A stretch of DNA of 64,000 nt, from assembly GCF_027484205.1 (NCBI RefSeq), contig NZ_JAIXUB010000024.1:248001-312000 (forward strand), read 5' to 3'. Source of the stretch: Flavobacterium sp. GTDB taxonomy: Bacteria > Bacteroidota > Bacteroidia > Flavobacteriales > Flavobacteriaceae. The translations under genes and the position numbers were made by a program. This document shows, one piece after another, positions 17,727 through 26,809 of this stretch; the first letter of the stretch is position 1; the number at the start of each line of letters is the position of its first letter. The notes beneath the pieces are model-generated. The model did not search any database, was not told the origin of the DNA, and saw only the letters and a program-made list of their open reading frames with translations.

Positions 17727-18494
17727 ATGAAATTAAAAACTACTTTATTATTTACATTACTGAGTTTGGGTGTATTTGCTCAACAAAAATCGACGGGAAC
17801 TTTAACATTTGTATCTGGTTTGCAAGCTAGCATTACTTTAAATAGTGCTACATCTACAGCTACAATTGTTTTATCTGGCCCGAGTAATAGATGGTTTGCT
17901 TGTAAATTTGGTTCATTTACTACAGGAATGCAGGTTACAAATGATGTTGTTTATTATAACGGTACAACACTTGTCGATGCAACACAAACTGGTGGTGGAC
18001 CAACAAATGACGCTACTCAAAACTGGACAGTTACAGGAAATACTGTTTCAGGTTCAACAAGAACAATTACAGCTACTAGAGCTTTTTCTACAGGTGATTC
18101 TAATGATTTTACATTTGTTTTTGCAAATACAACAATTGATATGGCTGCAGCTTATGGACCAACTGCGGGTTCATTTGCTTTAGAGTACCATGGAGGAAAT
18201 AGAAATAAATTTATTGATACACCAATTAATGCAACACTTGGCGTTGAAAAATATTCTTTAGATAATGCTCAAGTTTATCCAAATCCTTCAAAAGGAGATT
18301 TTATAGTTAAATCTGAAATCTATTTTTCAAAAGTAAACGTATATACACAAACAGGTGCTTTTGTTAAGACTGTTGAAGTTGAAAATAATGACGATAATGT
18401 AGAAATTAATATTTCAGGATTATCAACAGGTGTTTATTTACTTGAAATTGTAAATGATACTCAAAAGTCTTGGAAAAAAGTTGTAGTAAATTAA
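17727..18494 (+). CDS. Secreted protein with T9SS type A sorting domain
   Basis: 255 aa with signal peptide MKLKTTLLFTLLSLGVFAQ. The central part (about 22-165) is low in charge and rich in Thr/Ser/Gly (GTLTFVSGLQASITLNSAT, GPSNRWFACKFG) and resembles DOMON-type or other beta-sandwich haem- or sugar-binding domains only loosely. The C-terminal 75 residues or so (QVYPNPSKGDF...ISGLSTGVYLLEI...WKKVVVN) are a T9SS type A domain. It starts 5 nt after the ankyrin gene and ends at a terminator. Confidence 0.85.
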   Translation: MKLKTTLLFTLLSLGVFAQQKSTGTLTFVSGLQASITLNSATSTATIVLSGPSNRWFACKFGSFTTGMQVTNDVVYYNGTTLVDATQTGGGPTNDATQNWTVTGNTVSGSTRTITATRAFSTGDSNDFTFVFANTTIDMAAAYGPTAGSFALEYHGGNRNKFIDTPINATLGVEKYSLDNAQVYPNPSKGDFIVKSEIYFSKVNVYTQTGAFVKTVEVENNDDNVEINISGLSTGVYLLEIVNDTQKSWKKVVVN

Positions 18495-18527
18495 TTATTG
18501 AAAGTTACTATATTTGAGAAAAATACT

Positions 18528-18573
18528 AAAGCTATGTTGTCAAAGTATTTGAAATGATGACATAGCTTTTTTT
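18528..18573 (+). terminator. Rho-independent terminator
   Basis: AAAGCTATGT ... ACATAGCTTT with an extended imperfect inner stem and a T-run. It ends the 16.8-18.5 kb operon. Confidence 0.8.
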
Positions 18574-18599
18574 ATGTGTAAAAATTAAAAAATTAAAAA

Positions 18600-19436
18600 A
18601 TGAAGAAGATTTTATTACTGATTTTATGTCCATTTGCTCTTTTTGCACAAGATGATTTATTGAGTGAAATAGATTCTGTTGCTACAAATGAAAAAGTGGA
18701 ATCAGCATTTAAAGGTTTAAAAATTGTAAATATTGAATCAACAAAACTTGCAGCAAAAGGAGACTTGTATTTTATTGTTGCGCACAGATTTGGTTCTGTA
18801 AAGGATGGATTTAAAGGTTTTTTCGGACTTGATAATGCTGTTACTCAATTAAAATTTGTTTATGGAGTAAACGATTGGTTGACAGTAAGTGGTGCAAGAA
18901 GTGAAGTTGTTTATGATTTTTCTGCTAAATATTCATTACAACCTCAAATTAAAGATGGTTTTCCTGTTTCAATTGTTGGATTTAGTAGTATTGGTATCAA
19001 TAATTTATTAGATGAAAGTATTTATCCAAAATTGGAATTTAACAATCGAATGATTTATGTTTCTCAGGTTTTGGTTTCAAGAAAGTTTAATAATAAATTA
19101 TCATTACAATTGGCTCCAACATTTTTTCACGAAAATTTTGTAGTTGATGATAATCAAGATAATAGCCAATTTGCATTAGGAATGGGTGGAAGATATAAAC
19201 TTTCAAACCGTTGGTCTTTGAATGTTGATTATGCAGCACATTTGAATAGAGCATCGACGGCACCTTATAAAAATCCTCTTTCTGTTGGAGTTGATTTAGA
19301 AACTGGAGGACATGTTTTTCAAATGCACTTTAGTAGCTCGCAAGGAATTCATGAGTCAGGTTTCTTAGGAAATACAACAGGAGATTGGTCTAAAGGTCAA
19401 GTATTTTTTGGTTTTAATTTGTTGAGAGTTTTTTAA
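18600..19436 (+). CDS. DUF5777-type outer-membrane beta-barrel protein
   Basis: 278 aa with signal peptide MKKILLLILCPFALFAQ. The mature part has alternating amphipathic strands and an aromatic C-terminus (FFGFNLLRVF), with the family phrases AHRFGSVKDGFKGFFGLDNA and SQGIHESGFLGN. It is placed in the DUF5777 beta-barrel group of Bacteroidota, which often sits beside YceI and cytochrome genes as here. Function unknown. Confidence 0.75.
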   Translation: MKKILLLILCPFALFAQDDLLSEIDSVATNEKVESAFKGLKIVNIESTKLAAKGDLYFIVAHRFGSVKDGFKGFFGLDNAVTQLKFVYGVNDWLTVSGARSEVVYDFSAKYSLQPQIKDGFPVSIVGFSSIGINNLLDESIYPKLEFNNRMIYVSQVLVSRKFNNKLSLQLAPTFFHENFVVDDNQDNSQFALGMGGRYKLSNRWSLNVDYAAHLNRASTAPYKNPLSVGVDLETGGHVFQMHFSSSQGIHESGFLGNTTGDWSKGQVFFGFNLLRVF

Positions 19437-19460
19437 AAAAAAGTTCAAGAAAATAATTCA

Positions 19461-19504
19461 AAAAAAAATCCCGATTTCATTAATTTGAAATCGGGATTTT
19501 TTTT
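19461..19504. terminator. Strong bidirectional terminator
   Basis: A long stem based on AATCCCGATTTCA / TGAAATCGGGATT flanked by A- and T-runs, between the convergent DUF5777 and CRTAC1-like genes. Confidence 0.92.
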
Positions 19505-19516
19505 GAATGAATAAAT

Positions 19517-21556
19517 TTATTCTTTGATGAATTTTTGACTATAGTCTTTTCCGTTTTCATCTCTTAAAAGAAGAATGTAAGTTCCAGTCATTAATGATTG
19601 AACATTAATTGAATCGTTTTTCAAATTAGATTCTAAAACCATTCTGCCAGTTAAATCATAAACTTGTGCCAATGTCATTGTTACTCCATCGTTTGTTTTA
19701 ATATTTAAAACTTCTTTAGCAGGATTTGGAAATAAACTGAAAGCAGTATTATTAAAATCATTAATACCTAAAGTTGACCCTTCAATAACATGAAGTCTTT
19801 GATTAATTGCAGGATTATTGATTGTATCAACTGTTCCTGATGGCCATCTAATAATAACTTGAGTTATTGCTGTTGCAGCTCCAATTCCAAAATGAACATT
19901 TAATGAACTCATGTATTTGAAACCGTCACCACTTCGAGCATCTCTAATTTGTTTTCCCCAAGCACCGTATATTTCAACTCTTGCTCCAATTCCGTTGCTA
20001 TTACTTGCAATACCTTGAAGTGATATTTTTATCCAATTATTAGAATTACCAGTATTGAATTTTATTGTATTTCCCGTTTGAATATCAAGAAAACCATCAT
20101 TGTTTAAATCACCAACTGCACCAACACCAAAACCAACTGAAACGGGTAAAAATGTTCCATTTGTTTGATTAATCATAATTTTATTTCCGCCACCCATAAC
20201 GTCAACCCATCCATCATTATTAAAGTCATGAGCAATATGTTCAATATTTGTGCTTGTATTTGTATCCCAACCAGAACCAGCAGTGATGTTTGCAAAAGTT
20301 CCGTTTCCTAGGTTGTCCATATATTTGTGTGTTCCATCTGTAGTAGAACTTGCGCCTACTAATGCATCCATGTCACCATCATTGTCAAAATCCGCCCAAG
20401 CAGAAGACCATGTTTGTACTGGATCATACATGTTTGCAGCTACCGAAACATCAGTAAACGTTCCATTTCCATTGTTTCTGTGAAGCTCATTATATTTTGC
20501 AGTACCAGCTCCACCACGACATTTAGCTATAAATAAATCTTGGTCGCCATCATTATCATAATCAATCCAAATTGTACCATAGTTTCCACCTTCTGGATGC
20601 ACACCAAGTGAAACTGCTCCTGGCGTAACTCCTGATTGATAATAGGTTAAATTTCCAGATGAATCATTCAAATAATAAACATTTGGATCGACATCATGAC
20701 AAGTAAATGCATCTAGATTTCCATCATTATTGATGTCGATAAAGTTAGTTCTTTGACAAAATACATATTGACCTGGTGTAACGTTTGTGTAGGCAGTTCC
20801 TGTATTATTTGATCTCATTAGTGTAACTCCATTTCCACCGCCATACATTAAATCATTATAACCATCTTTATTATAATCACCTGCGGCTAAACTCCATGAT
20901 GGCAAGTTTACAGCATTTGTAGTGGTTCTATCAACCATTGTAAATCCACCAGCACTATTTTGATTGTGAACTCTAATATTTGTAGCACTAACACCAACAA
21001 TATCGTCTAAATAGTCATTATTCATATCGACTACACATATATTATAGCTACTATTTATTGTTGAAATTGTTTGAGTCGTAAAACTAACACTATTTGGAGA
21101 AGTAGGAACAGTTGTGCCTTCAATCAATTGGAAAGTAAATCCTGTAGAATTCCATTTATTATCAAAAGCAATGTAATATGTAGTTCCTGCTGTAACATTA
21201 AAAGTAGCGATTGATGAATAGTTAGAACCTGAATCATCATCTCCAGAATAACAGTTCAAAGCAGCACATCCGCCAGTATAAACGTGGAAACGCGTATCTT
21301 TTCTTGGTGTATTAGCTGCAATGTCAGTAGTTATTGTTACCGAATAATTTGCTGTTGGAGTGTAAGCATACCATTCACCTGCTGTTGCACCTGTACCATT
21401 ATCGGCACAAATTGGTGAAGGAACTTGTGTTCCGTTTACAGCGTCAACAACATACAAACCTGCTGTATTTAATGGTGTTGCGGTTGCACACGTGTTTTGA
21501 GAATTTGCAAAATGTAGTGCAAACAAAAATGTAAGTAGTAAAGTAATTTTTTTCAT
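19517..21556 (-). CDS. CRTAC1-like FG-GAP/VCBS repeat protein with ASPIC/UnbV and T9SS type A domains
   Basis: 679 aa with signal peptide to about 19. Residues 20-150 form a jellyroll-like N-terminal domain, and 160-500 carry FG-GAP/VCBS beta-propeller repeats with calcium-type loops (DMNNDYLDD, DYNKDGYND, DINNDGNLD, DYDNDGDQD, DFDNDGDMD). An ASPIC/UnbV domain follows at about 510-590 (GIGARVEIYG, DGFKYMSSLNVHFGIG), then a T9SS type A domain (FPNPAKEVLN). It is secreted to the cell surface. It follows a di-haem cytochrome gene by 22 nt in a likely operon. Confidence 0.92.
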   Translation of the reverse strand: MKKITLLLTFLFALHFANSQNTCATATPLNTAGLYVVDAVNGTQVPSPICADNGTGATAGEWYAYTPTANYSVTITTDIAANTPRKDTRFHVYTGGCAALNCYSGDDDSGSNYSSIATFNVTAGTTYYIAFDNKWNSTGFTFQLIEGTTVPTSPNSVSFTTQTISTINSSYNICVVDMNNDYLDDIVGVSATNIRVHNQNSAGGFTMVDRTTTNAVNLPSWSLAAGDYNKDGYNDLMYGGGNGVTLMRSNNTGTAYTNVTPGQYVFCQRTNFIDINNDGNLDAFTCHDVDPNVYYLNDSSGNLTYYQSGVTPGAVSLGVHPEGGNYGTIWIDYDNDGDQDLFIAKCRGGAGTAKYNELHRNNGNGTFTDVSVAANMYDPVQTWSSAWADFDNDGDMDALVGASSTTDGTHKYMDNLGNGTFANITAGSGWDTNTSTNIEHIAHDFNNDGWVDVMGGGNKIMINQTNGTFLPVSVGFGVGAVGDLNNDGFLDIQTGNTIKFNTGNSNNWIKISLQGIASNSNGIGARVEIYGAWGKQIRDARSGDGFKYMSSLNVHFGIGAATAITQVIIRWPSGTVDTINNPAINQRLHVIEGSTLGINDFNNTAFSLFPNPAKEVLNIKTNDGVTMTLAQVYDLTGRMVLESNLKNDSINVQSLMTGTYILLLRDENGKDYSQKFIKE

Positions 21557-21578
21557 AATGGGTTGGTTGGTTTTGTTT

Positions 21579-22667
21579 TTAGTTGCAAGGTTCTAAAGAA
21601 TTTATCCACTCTTGAATAAGTTCAATTCCTTCTTCGTGTATAATTGATCTGCCTAAAAGCGGCATTCTGTAACTTTCATTCTCAGTATTCAGTCTATAAT
21701 ACATCATAGATCTATTGATATTTGCTGGGTTAACTATTTTAGACAATGCTGATGGAAAATCTGCCATATCTTGTGTGCTAACACAAACACCCATATTTTC
21801 TAAATCGGTTGTTTCGCTATATGCAAATCGCATTGGTCTATAATCACAATGACTATTGTTTTGATGGCAATGTGCACAATTGATATCTAAATAAGATCGC
21901 ACTCTTAATTCTAAAGGTTTTGACGTGTCTTTATAATCAACAGTTGAAACAATATTTGAAGGTATATTATTTTCTAAATATCCTTGTTGAATCCATTTTT
22001 GCAATTGATTTTTTGTACCCGTAGTGTAAGCGTAATCAAAATTTAAATTTTGAGGTTTTATTCCAATTGGAACAGGAAGTTCATTAGATTTATGACAAGT
22101 TAAGCATTGTTGTTCTGAAGGAATTCTGTAGCTTGAAACCGATTTTAATGAGCCATTTTCCATCCATTCTACACTAGTATTACTTCCATTCATGTTTAAA
22201 ATTGCTTCTGTTTGTTCTTCATTCCAAACATATTCTGCAAAAATCCAACCTGTCTCTTTCTTAATCATTATTCTAGTTTCAATGATTCGTGTTGTGTTTG
22301 AAGGTTGAACATTGTCATAATAGAAACTTTTTATTAAAGCAGAACCGACAGGTAACTCTAAAATTTTTCCATCTTCATTATAAGTTGCTTTACTTCCTTT
22401 TGGCATCCATACAAATCTTTTTTTATGAGCGTAGTCTGTAAAAAGTGACGACGCAGGTTCGTATGGTAAAACATCTTTTGAAGGAATTTGATTTTTCATT
22501 TCACCTTCAAAAAATTTATAATCAGATAGTTTTTCGTAAGGAACAGTTGTTAAATCAACAACCACAGGAGATAATTCTATATAATTATCATCTCTATCTG
22601 TGCAAGAAATAAAGAATGTTATGGATGAAATTAAAGTAATTGCTAAAAGAAGGTAATATTTTTTCAT
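21579..22667 (-). CDS. Di-haem c-type cytochrome lipoprotein (SO_2930-like)
   Basis: 362 aa. The lipoprotein signal ends at ITFFISC. Two haem-c motifs are visible, CLTCH at about 195 and CAHCH at about 267. The N-terminal half (LPYEPASSLFTDYAHKKRFVWMPKG) and the RMPLLGRSIIHEEGIELI segment match the SO_2930/HNE_0200-type exported di-haem family as I recall it. An electron-transfer or peroxidase-like role at the envelope is plausible but not shown by sequence. It is the first gene of the pair with the CRTAC1-like protein. Confidence 0.85.
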   Translation of the reverse strand: MKKYYLLLAITLISSITFFISCTDRDDNYIELSPVVVDLTTVPYEKLSDYKFFEGEMKNQIPSKDVLPYEPASSLFTDYAHKKRFVWMPKGSKATYNEDGKILELPVGSALIKSFYYDNVQPSNTTRIIETRIMIKKETGWIFAEYVWNEEQTEAILNMNGSNTSVEWMENGSLKSVSSYRIPSEQQCLTCHKSNELPVPIGIKPQNLNFDYAYTTGTKNQLQKWIQQGYLENNIPSNIVSTVDYKDTSKPLELRVRSYLDINCAHCHQNNSHCDYRPMRFAYSETTDLENMGVCVSTQDMADFPSALSKIVNPANINRSMMYYRLNTENESYRMPLLGRSIIHEEGIELIQEWINSLEPCN

Positions 22668-22686
22668 GTAAATGGATTTGATATAT

Positions 22687-22694
22687 CAAAAATA
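22687..22694 (-). promoter_or_regulatory. -7 box for the di-haem cytochrome/CRTAC1 operon
   Basis: TATTTTTG on the minus strand, 19 nt before the ATG at 22667. Confidence 0.45.
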
Positions 22695-22789
22695 TAAAAA
22701 AAATCACAAAATCCTAATTATTACGCATTTAAAATGAGGACTTGAGGTAATTGTTATCAGTTACTGTCTTTATAAGACAACTAAAAATA

Positions 22790-22825
22790 AAAACACCCTA
22801 CTTTTTTTAAAAAATAAGGTGTTTT
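22790..22825 (-). terminator. Terminator after the rmuC-thioesterase operon
   Basis: AAAACACC / GGTGTTTT arms with an inner T/A-run pairing, just after the thioesterase stop. Confidence 0.65.
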
Positions 22826-22828
22826 ATT

Positions 22829-23374
22829 TTAATTAATTTCAACTTTTACATTGTAATTTTTGAGATTTTCAATAGCTTCTATCGATTTATAATCAAAAAT
22901 TTCTTCATGCTCTTGTTTTTCTTTTCTCACAGAAATCATTTTGACACAATAATAAAAGCGTCTTACTTCATTTAAAGAGGACAAAATTAGCTTCGGGACT
23001 TTTACATTATTTCCATCTTTATCCTTTGCAACCATAGTAAAATAGGACGAATTACAATGTTTTACTTTTCCTGTTTGAATGTTTTCTGCTTCAACTCGAA
23101 TACCTACAATCATCGAGCTATTTCCAACATAATTTACAGATGCTTTTAATGTTACAAGTTCGCCAACTTCAATTGGATTTAAAAAATCTACCGTATCAAC
23201 AGATGCCGTAACACAATAATTTCCAGAATATTTTGAAGCACAGGCAAAAGCAATTTGATCGAGTAATGACAAAATGTAGCCACCATGAATTTTGCCCGAA
23301 AAATTTGTGTGTGATGGCAACATCAATTCTGAAATGGTAATTTGAGATGATTTTACAGTTTTATAGTCACTCAT
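22829..23374 (-). CDS. Acyl-CoA thioesterase (hotdog fold)
   Basis: 181 aa. It contains the 4HBT/hotdog pattern of the acyl-CoA hydrolase family, including HTNFSGKIHGGYILSLLDQIA, where N and the HGG turn form the active-site helix region, and VDFLNPIEVGELVTLKASV. It hydrolyses acyl-CoA to free fatty acid and CoA in the cytoplasm; chain-length preference is unknown. The gap to the upstream small membrane protein is 3 nt, so it is the last gene of an rmuC operon. Confidence 0.9.
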   Translation of the reverse strand: MSDYKTVKSSQITISELMLPSHTNFSGKIHGGYILSLLDQIAFACASKYSGNYCVTASVDTVDFLNPIEVGELVTLKASVNYVGNSSMIVGIRVEAENIQTGKVKHCNSSYFTMVAKDKDGNNVKVPKLILSSLNEVRRFYYCVKMISVRKEKQEHEEIFDYKSIEAIENLKNYNVKVEIN

Positions 23375-23377
23375 AAA

Positions 23378-23746
23378 TTATTTCATCTTAAATGGTGAGA
23401 CATCTTTTTGAACTTCTGTAATAAAATAATTTGTGTCGCCCCACCAAGGAAATGTTCTATAACGTTCAATATAAGAAACTTTTACGTATTGTCCTTGAAG
23501 CTCTTTCATGCCTTCAATTACTTTTTCATTATTGTCTAATACTGAAAATTTAAATATTTGAGCACCAGAAATTCCCTGACTAATTTCTCCTTCCCAAGTT
23601 TTAAAAACATAACCTTTACTACTGAATTTTATCAATTCACCAGAACGAACACCTTCGCTGTAAGAAGCATAATATACAAAAGCAAAATATGCTGTTGTTA
23701 GCAATATTATTCCGAGAGTAAAGTAAATAATGACTTTTCTTAACAT
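23378..23746 (-). CDS. Small membrane-anchored protein of unknown function
   Basis: 122 aa. One N-terminal membrane helix (about 5-25) is followed by a beta-rich domain with SYSEGVRSGELIKFSSKGYVFKTWEGE and IERYRTFPWWGDTNYFI. The family is widespread in Flavobacteriia and, as I recall, is often mislabelled 6-phosphogluconate dehydrogenase; nothing in the sequence supports that enzyme. It lies between rmuC (13-nt gap) and the thioesterase (3-nt gap). Confidence 0.75.
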   Translation of the reverse strand: MLRKVIIYFTLGIILLTTAYFAFVYYASYSEGVRSGELIKFSSKGYVFKTWEGEISQGISGAQIFKFSVLDNNEKVIEGMKELQGQYVKVSYIERYRTFPWWGDTNYFITEVQKDVSPFKMK

Positions 23747-23759
23747 AATTTCTATGGTT

Positions 23760-25184
23760 TTAATTTAATTTTAAATCTTCGTTTGAATGATCAGAACTTT
23801 CAAATATGTTGGCTCTGTTTATTATGTTTTCGGGTAAAGCTTTTTTTGCTTTAGCACCCATTTTTTTCAATTTTTCAACACTAGTAATCAAGTTCCCTTT
23901 TCCATCAACAAGTTTATTCATCGCACCTTGATATTCTACTTTGGCTTCATCCATTTTTTTGCCAATTTTTATTAAATCTTGAACAAAACCTTCAAATTTA
24001 TCATACAAAGCTCCAGCTTGACGTGCAATTTCTAAAGCATTTTCTTGTTGTTTTTGGTTCGTCCATATGCTATCAATTGTGCGTAAAGTTGCTAATAGAG
24101 TAGAAGGTGTAACAATAACAATATTTTTCTCAAAAGCTTTGTTATACAAGGTTGTATCTTCATTTAAAGCAATGGCAAACGCCGATTCAATTGGGATAAA
24201 AAGCAATACAAAATCAGGACTTTCCATGTGATACAAATCCTGATAATTTTTATTTCCTAATTGTTCAACATGACGATTAATCGAAATTACGTGTTCTTTC
24301 AAATATTGTGCTTTCAAATCATCATTTTCTTCATTGATGTAACGCTCGTATGCAGTTAAAGTCACTTTCGAATCGACAATCATTTTCTTTCCATCAGGAA
24401 GATTGATTACAACATCAGGGAAAACGCGATTTCCATCTTCTGTAACAAAACTTTGTTGTACAAAATATTCGCGATCTTTTTCTAATCCTGATTTTTCTAA
24501 AACACGTTCTAAAATCAATTCACCCCAATTTCCTTGCATTTTACTATCACCTTTCAAAGCTTTAGTCAAATTCAAAGTTTCTTTACTCATTTGCTCATTC
24601 ATTTCGCGTAAGCCCAAAATTTGTTGGCGTAAAGCGGCATGATAATCAATACTTTCTTTGTGTGTGTCTTCCACTTTCTTTTCAAAAAGTTGAATCTTAT
24701 CTTGCAGCGGAGAAAGAATATTTTTTAAATTCTCTTTATTTTGTTCTGTGAATTTGGTGGTTTTTTCTTCTAAAATCTTGTTGGCTAAATTTTCAAATTC
24801 TTTAGTAAATTTCTCCTGAAGTTGTTCTACTTCTTGTTTTTGTTCTTTATTGCGTTCCCAAAGATTTTCAAAATCGGTTTCTTTTTTTGAGAGTTGAATG
24901 GCTAAAGCATCTTTTTCAGAACGAATAGTTTCTTTTTCTGAATTTGAAAGAGCCAATTGTTTTTCAAAATCCAATTTATCAGATTGAATTTGCTTTTCAA
25001 ATTGATTTCTTTCGTTTTGAAATTGTTCTTTCAGTTGATTAATTTGTGATAACAATCCATTAGATTTTTCTTCTAACGATGCTTTTTCTGATTGTGATTT
25101 AGCTGAAAATAATATTTTTCCAATGAAAATTCCAATGGATAAAGCAATGATGAAAGCGAGTATAATAGATAAAGAATCGGTCAT
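23760..25184 (-). CDS. rmuC: DNA recombination protein RmuC
   Basis: 474 aa. The N-terminal membrane helix (about 6-25, IILAFIIALSIGIFIGKILF) is followed by a long charged coiled coil (about 30-190) and the RmuC nuclease-like domain (about 195-430) with MQGNWGELILERVLE, FPDVVINLPDGKKMIVDSKV and VLLFIPIESAFA. RmuC limits inversions at short inverted repeats in E. coli. It is the first gene of a three-gene operon, divergent from the pseudouridine synthase gene. Confidence 0.95.
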   Translation of the reverse strand: MTDSLSIILAFIIALSIGIFIGKILFSAKSQSEKASLEEKSNGLLSQINQLKEQFQNERNQFEKQIQSDKLDFEKQLALSNSEKETIRSEKDALAIQLSKKETDFENLWERNKEQKQEVEQLQEKFTKEFENLANKILEEKTTKFTEQNKENLKNILSPLQDKIQLFEKKVEDTHKESIDYHAALRQQILGLREMNEQMSKETLNLTKALKGDSKMQGNWGELILERVLEKSGLEKDREYFVQQSFVTEDGNRVFPDVVINLPDGKKMIVDSKVTLTAYERYINEENDDLKAQYLKEHVISINRHVEQLGNKNYQDLYHMESPDFVLLFIPIESAFAIALNEDTTLYNKAFEKNIVIVTPSTLLATLRTIDSIWTNQKQQENALEIARQAGALYDKFEGFVQDLIKIGKKMDEAKVEYQGAMNKLVDGKGNLITSVEKLKKMGAKAKKALPENIINRANIFESSDHSNEDLKLN

Positions 25185-25244
25185 TGAATGTAAAAAGTTT
25201 TTGTAAAAATAAGCATTAAATTGAAATTGACTATTTGAAAAATG

Positions 25245-25252
25245 TATTTTTG
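25245..25252 (+). promoter_or_regulatory. -7 box for the rluE-trmL operon
   Basis: TATTTTTG 14 nt before the ATG at 25267; TTG at 25221-25223 lies 21 nt upstream as a possible -33. Confidence 0.5.
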
Positions 25253-25266
25253 CTGAAATATATTTT

Positions 25267-25833
25267 ATGCACCAACATTTCCTTATTCACAAACCCTACG
25301 GCTATTTATCGCAGTTCATCTATGAGTTGAAACGCAAGAAAAAATTGCTTGGAGAATTATATAATTTTCCTGAAGGAACGATGGCTATTGGTAGATTAGA
25401 TGAAGATTCAGAGGGTTTACTTTTGTTGACAACTGACGGAATGATGAGCGAAATTGTTCGTAGTAAAAAAGTTGAAAAAGAATATTACGTTCAAGTGGAC
25501 GGAATTATCAATCAAGAAGCTATTGAGAAATTAATGAATGGTGTTCAAATTGGTTTCAACGGAAAGAAATACATCACTAAAAAATGTAAAGCTGCTATTT
25601 TAAATTCAATTCCTGAATTTGGCGAACGAGGAAAAAAAATTCGAGACGAACGTCATGGACCAACTTCGTGGCTATCAATTACAATTAATGAAGGCAAATT
25701 TCGTCAAGTTAGAAAAATGACATCAGCAGTGGGATTTCCTACATTACGATTAGTGCGTGTTCGAGTTGGAAACATTTTCTTAAATGATTTAAAAGCAGGA
25801 GAAGTAATGGAAGTGAATAATTTTGATGTCTAA
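25267..25833 (+). CDS. 23S rRNA pseudouridine synthase, RluE-like
   Basis: 188 aa RsuA-family enzyme without an S4 domain. The catalytic-aspartate motif is GRLDEDSEGLLLLTTDG at about 40-56, followed by KKVEKEYYVQVDG and the C-terminal GKFRQVRKMTSAVGFPTLRLVRVRVG. The short N-terminus and lack of S4 match RluE, which makes pseudouridine 2457 in E. coli 23S rRNA; the exact target here is inferred. Confidence 0.9.
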   Translation: MHQHFLIHKPYGYLSQFIYELKRKKKLLGELYNFPEGTMAIGRLDEDSEGLLLLTTDGMMSEIVRSKKVEKEYYVQVDGIINQEAIEKLMNGVQIGFNGKKYITKKCKAAILNSIPEFGERGKKIRDERHGPTSWLSITINEGKFRQVRKMTSAVGFPTLRLVRVRVGNIFLNDLKAGEVMEVNNFDV

Positions 25834-25868
25834 TAATATAATAGTCTAAATATCTAAAAATCTAATCA

Positions 25869-26321
25869 ATGTTAAACATAGTTTTAGTAGAACCCGAAAT
25901 CCCAAATAACACAGGAAATATTGGACGATTATGTGTTGGAACCGAAAGTCGTTTGCACTTGATTCATCCGTTTGGTTTTGTGATAAATGATAAAAATTTG
26001 AAGCGATCAGGATTAGACTATTGGGTACATCTTGATGTTACCGAATATCAAAATGTAGAAGAATGGATTGCTCAAATTTCTGATAAATCTAGAGTTTTCT
26101 TGATGAGTTCACATGCTACAAAATCAATATATGAAAATCAATTTCAAGATGGCGATTGGTTGGTTTTTGGCAAAGAAAGTGTTGGATTATCTCAGGAAGT
26201 TTTGGCAAAATTTGAAAATCATTTGACTATTCCAATGTCAAATTTGATACGAAGTTTTAATATTGCCAATTCTGTAGCTTTTGTGGTTGGAGAAGCTAAA
26301 AGACAAATTAATTTGAAGTAG
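25869..26321 (+). CDS. trmL: tRNA (cytidine/uridine-34-2'-O)-methyltransferase
   Basis: 150 aa SPOUT methyltransferase. It has the family start VEPEIPNNTGNIGRLC, the central WLVFGKESVGLSQEVL and the C-terminal IPMSNLIRSFNIANSVAFVVGEA knot. It 2'-O-methylates the wobble base of certain leucine tRNAs. It is preceded by an AT-rich repeat-like gap of 35 nt from rluE and followed 3 nt later by a membrane protein gene. Confidence 0.93.
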   Translation: MLNIVLVEPEIPNNTGNIGRLCVGTESRLHLIHPFGFVINDKNLKRSGLDYWVHLDVTEYQNVEEWIAQISDKSRVFLMSSHATKSIYENQFQDGDWLVFGKESVGLSQEVLAKFENHLTIPMSNLIRSFNIANSVAFVVGEAKRQINLK

Positions 26322-26324
26322 TTT

Positions 26325-26801
26325 ATGCGACCATTTATTGATTTAAATAATGTATGGTATTCTGATGAAACTCTTGTTTATTATTCAAGATATGAAATAG
26401 TTAGTGCATGTATTTTTCAAATCGTAATTGTTTTATTGTTTTACTTTTCTTTAATAAATAACAATTATATCGTACCGACTATTTTGCTATTACCAACTTA
26501 TTTTTTAGTAAAAAAAATAAAGCAATTGTATATTGAAAGAAATGTAATTCAGTTGACAATTAACTCCTACGGAATTAAAGTTAAGGATGAACAAATAATT
26601 AGCTGGGAAAATATAGAAAATGAGCGGATTATTAGAATAGGAAAGAGAAAAAATTCACGACACGATTTTGTTTTCTATGATAAAAGTCAACATAAAAAAA
26701 TCCAAATCAGAACCGATATACTAAATTTTGGTTGTTTTGAATTATTAGATTCTGCTAAAATTCATAGAGAACGATATAATAGAAGGAATGAAATCATTTA
26801 A
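26325..26801 (+). CDS. Two-TM membrane protein of unknown function
   Basis: 158 aa. Two membrane helices (about 28-46 and 50-66) are followed by a soluble C-terminal domain (TINSYGIKVKDEQIISWENIENERI...). This C-terminal part resembles that of the next gene (INSTGITLHKQSLMKWQNITNECV), so they are paralogous, PH-domain-like in pattern. It starts 3 nt after trmL and is probably in the same operon. Confidence 0.7.
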   Translation: MRPFIDLNNVWYSDETLVYYSRYEIVSACIFQIVIVLLFYFSLINNNYIVPTILLLPTYFLVKKIKQLYIERNVIQLTINSYGIKVKDEQIISWENIENERIIRIGKRKNSRHDFVFYDKSQHKKIQIRTDILNFGCFELLDSAKIHRERYNRRNEII

Positions 26802-26809
26802 ATAAAATT

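Noticed and set aside
22790..22825. AGTAGGGTG on the minus strand as a third copy of the ECF promoter block
   Set aside because: It is part of a terminator hairpin, lacks the AAAA continuation and the TTGTTWTA block, and precedes no gene start.
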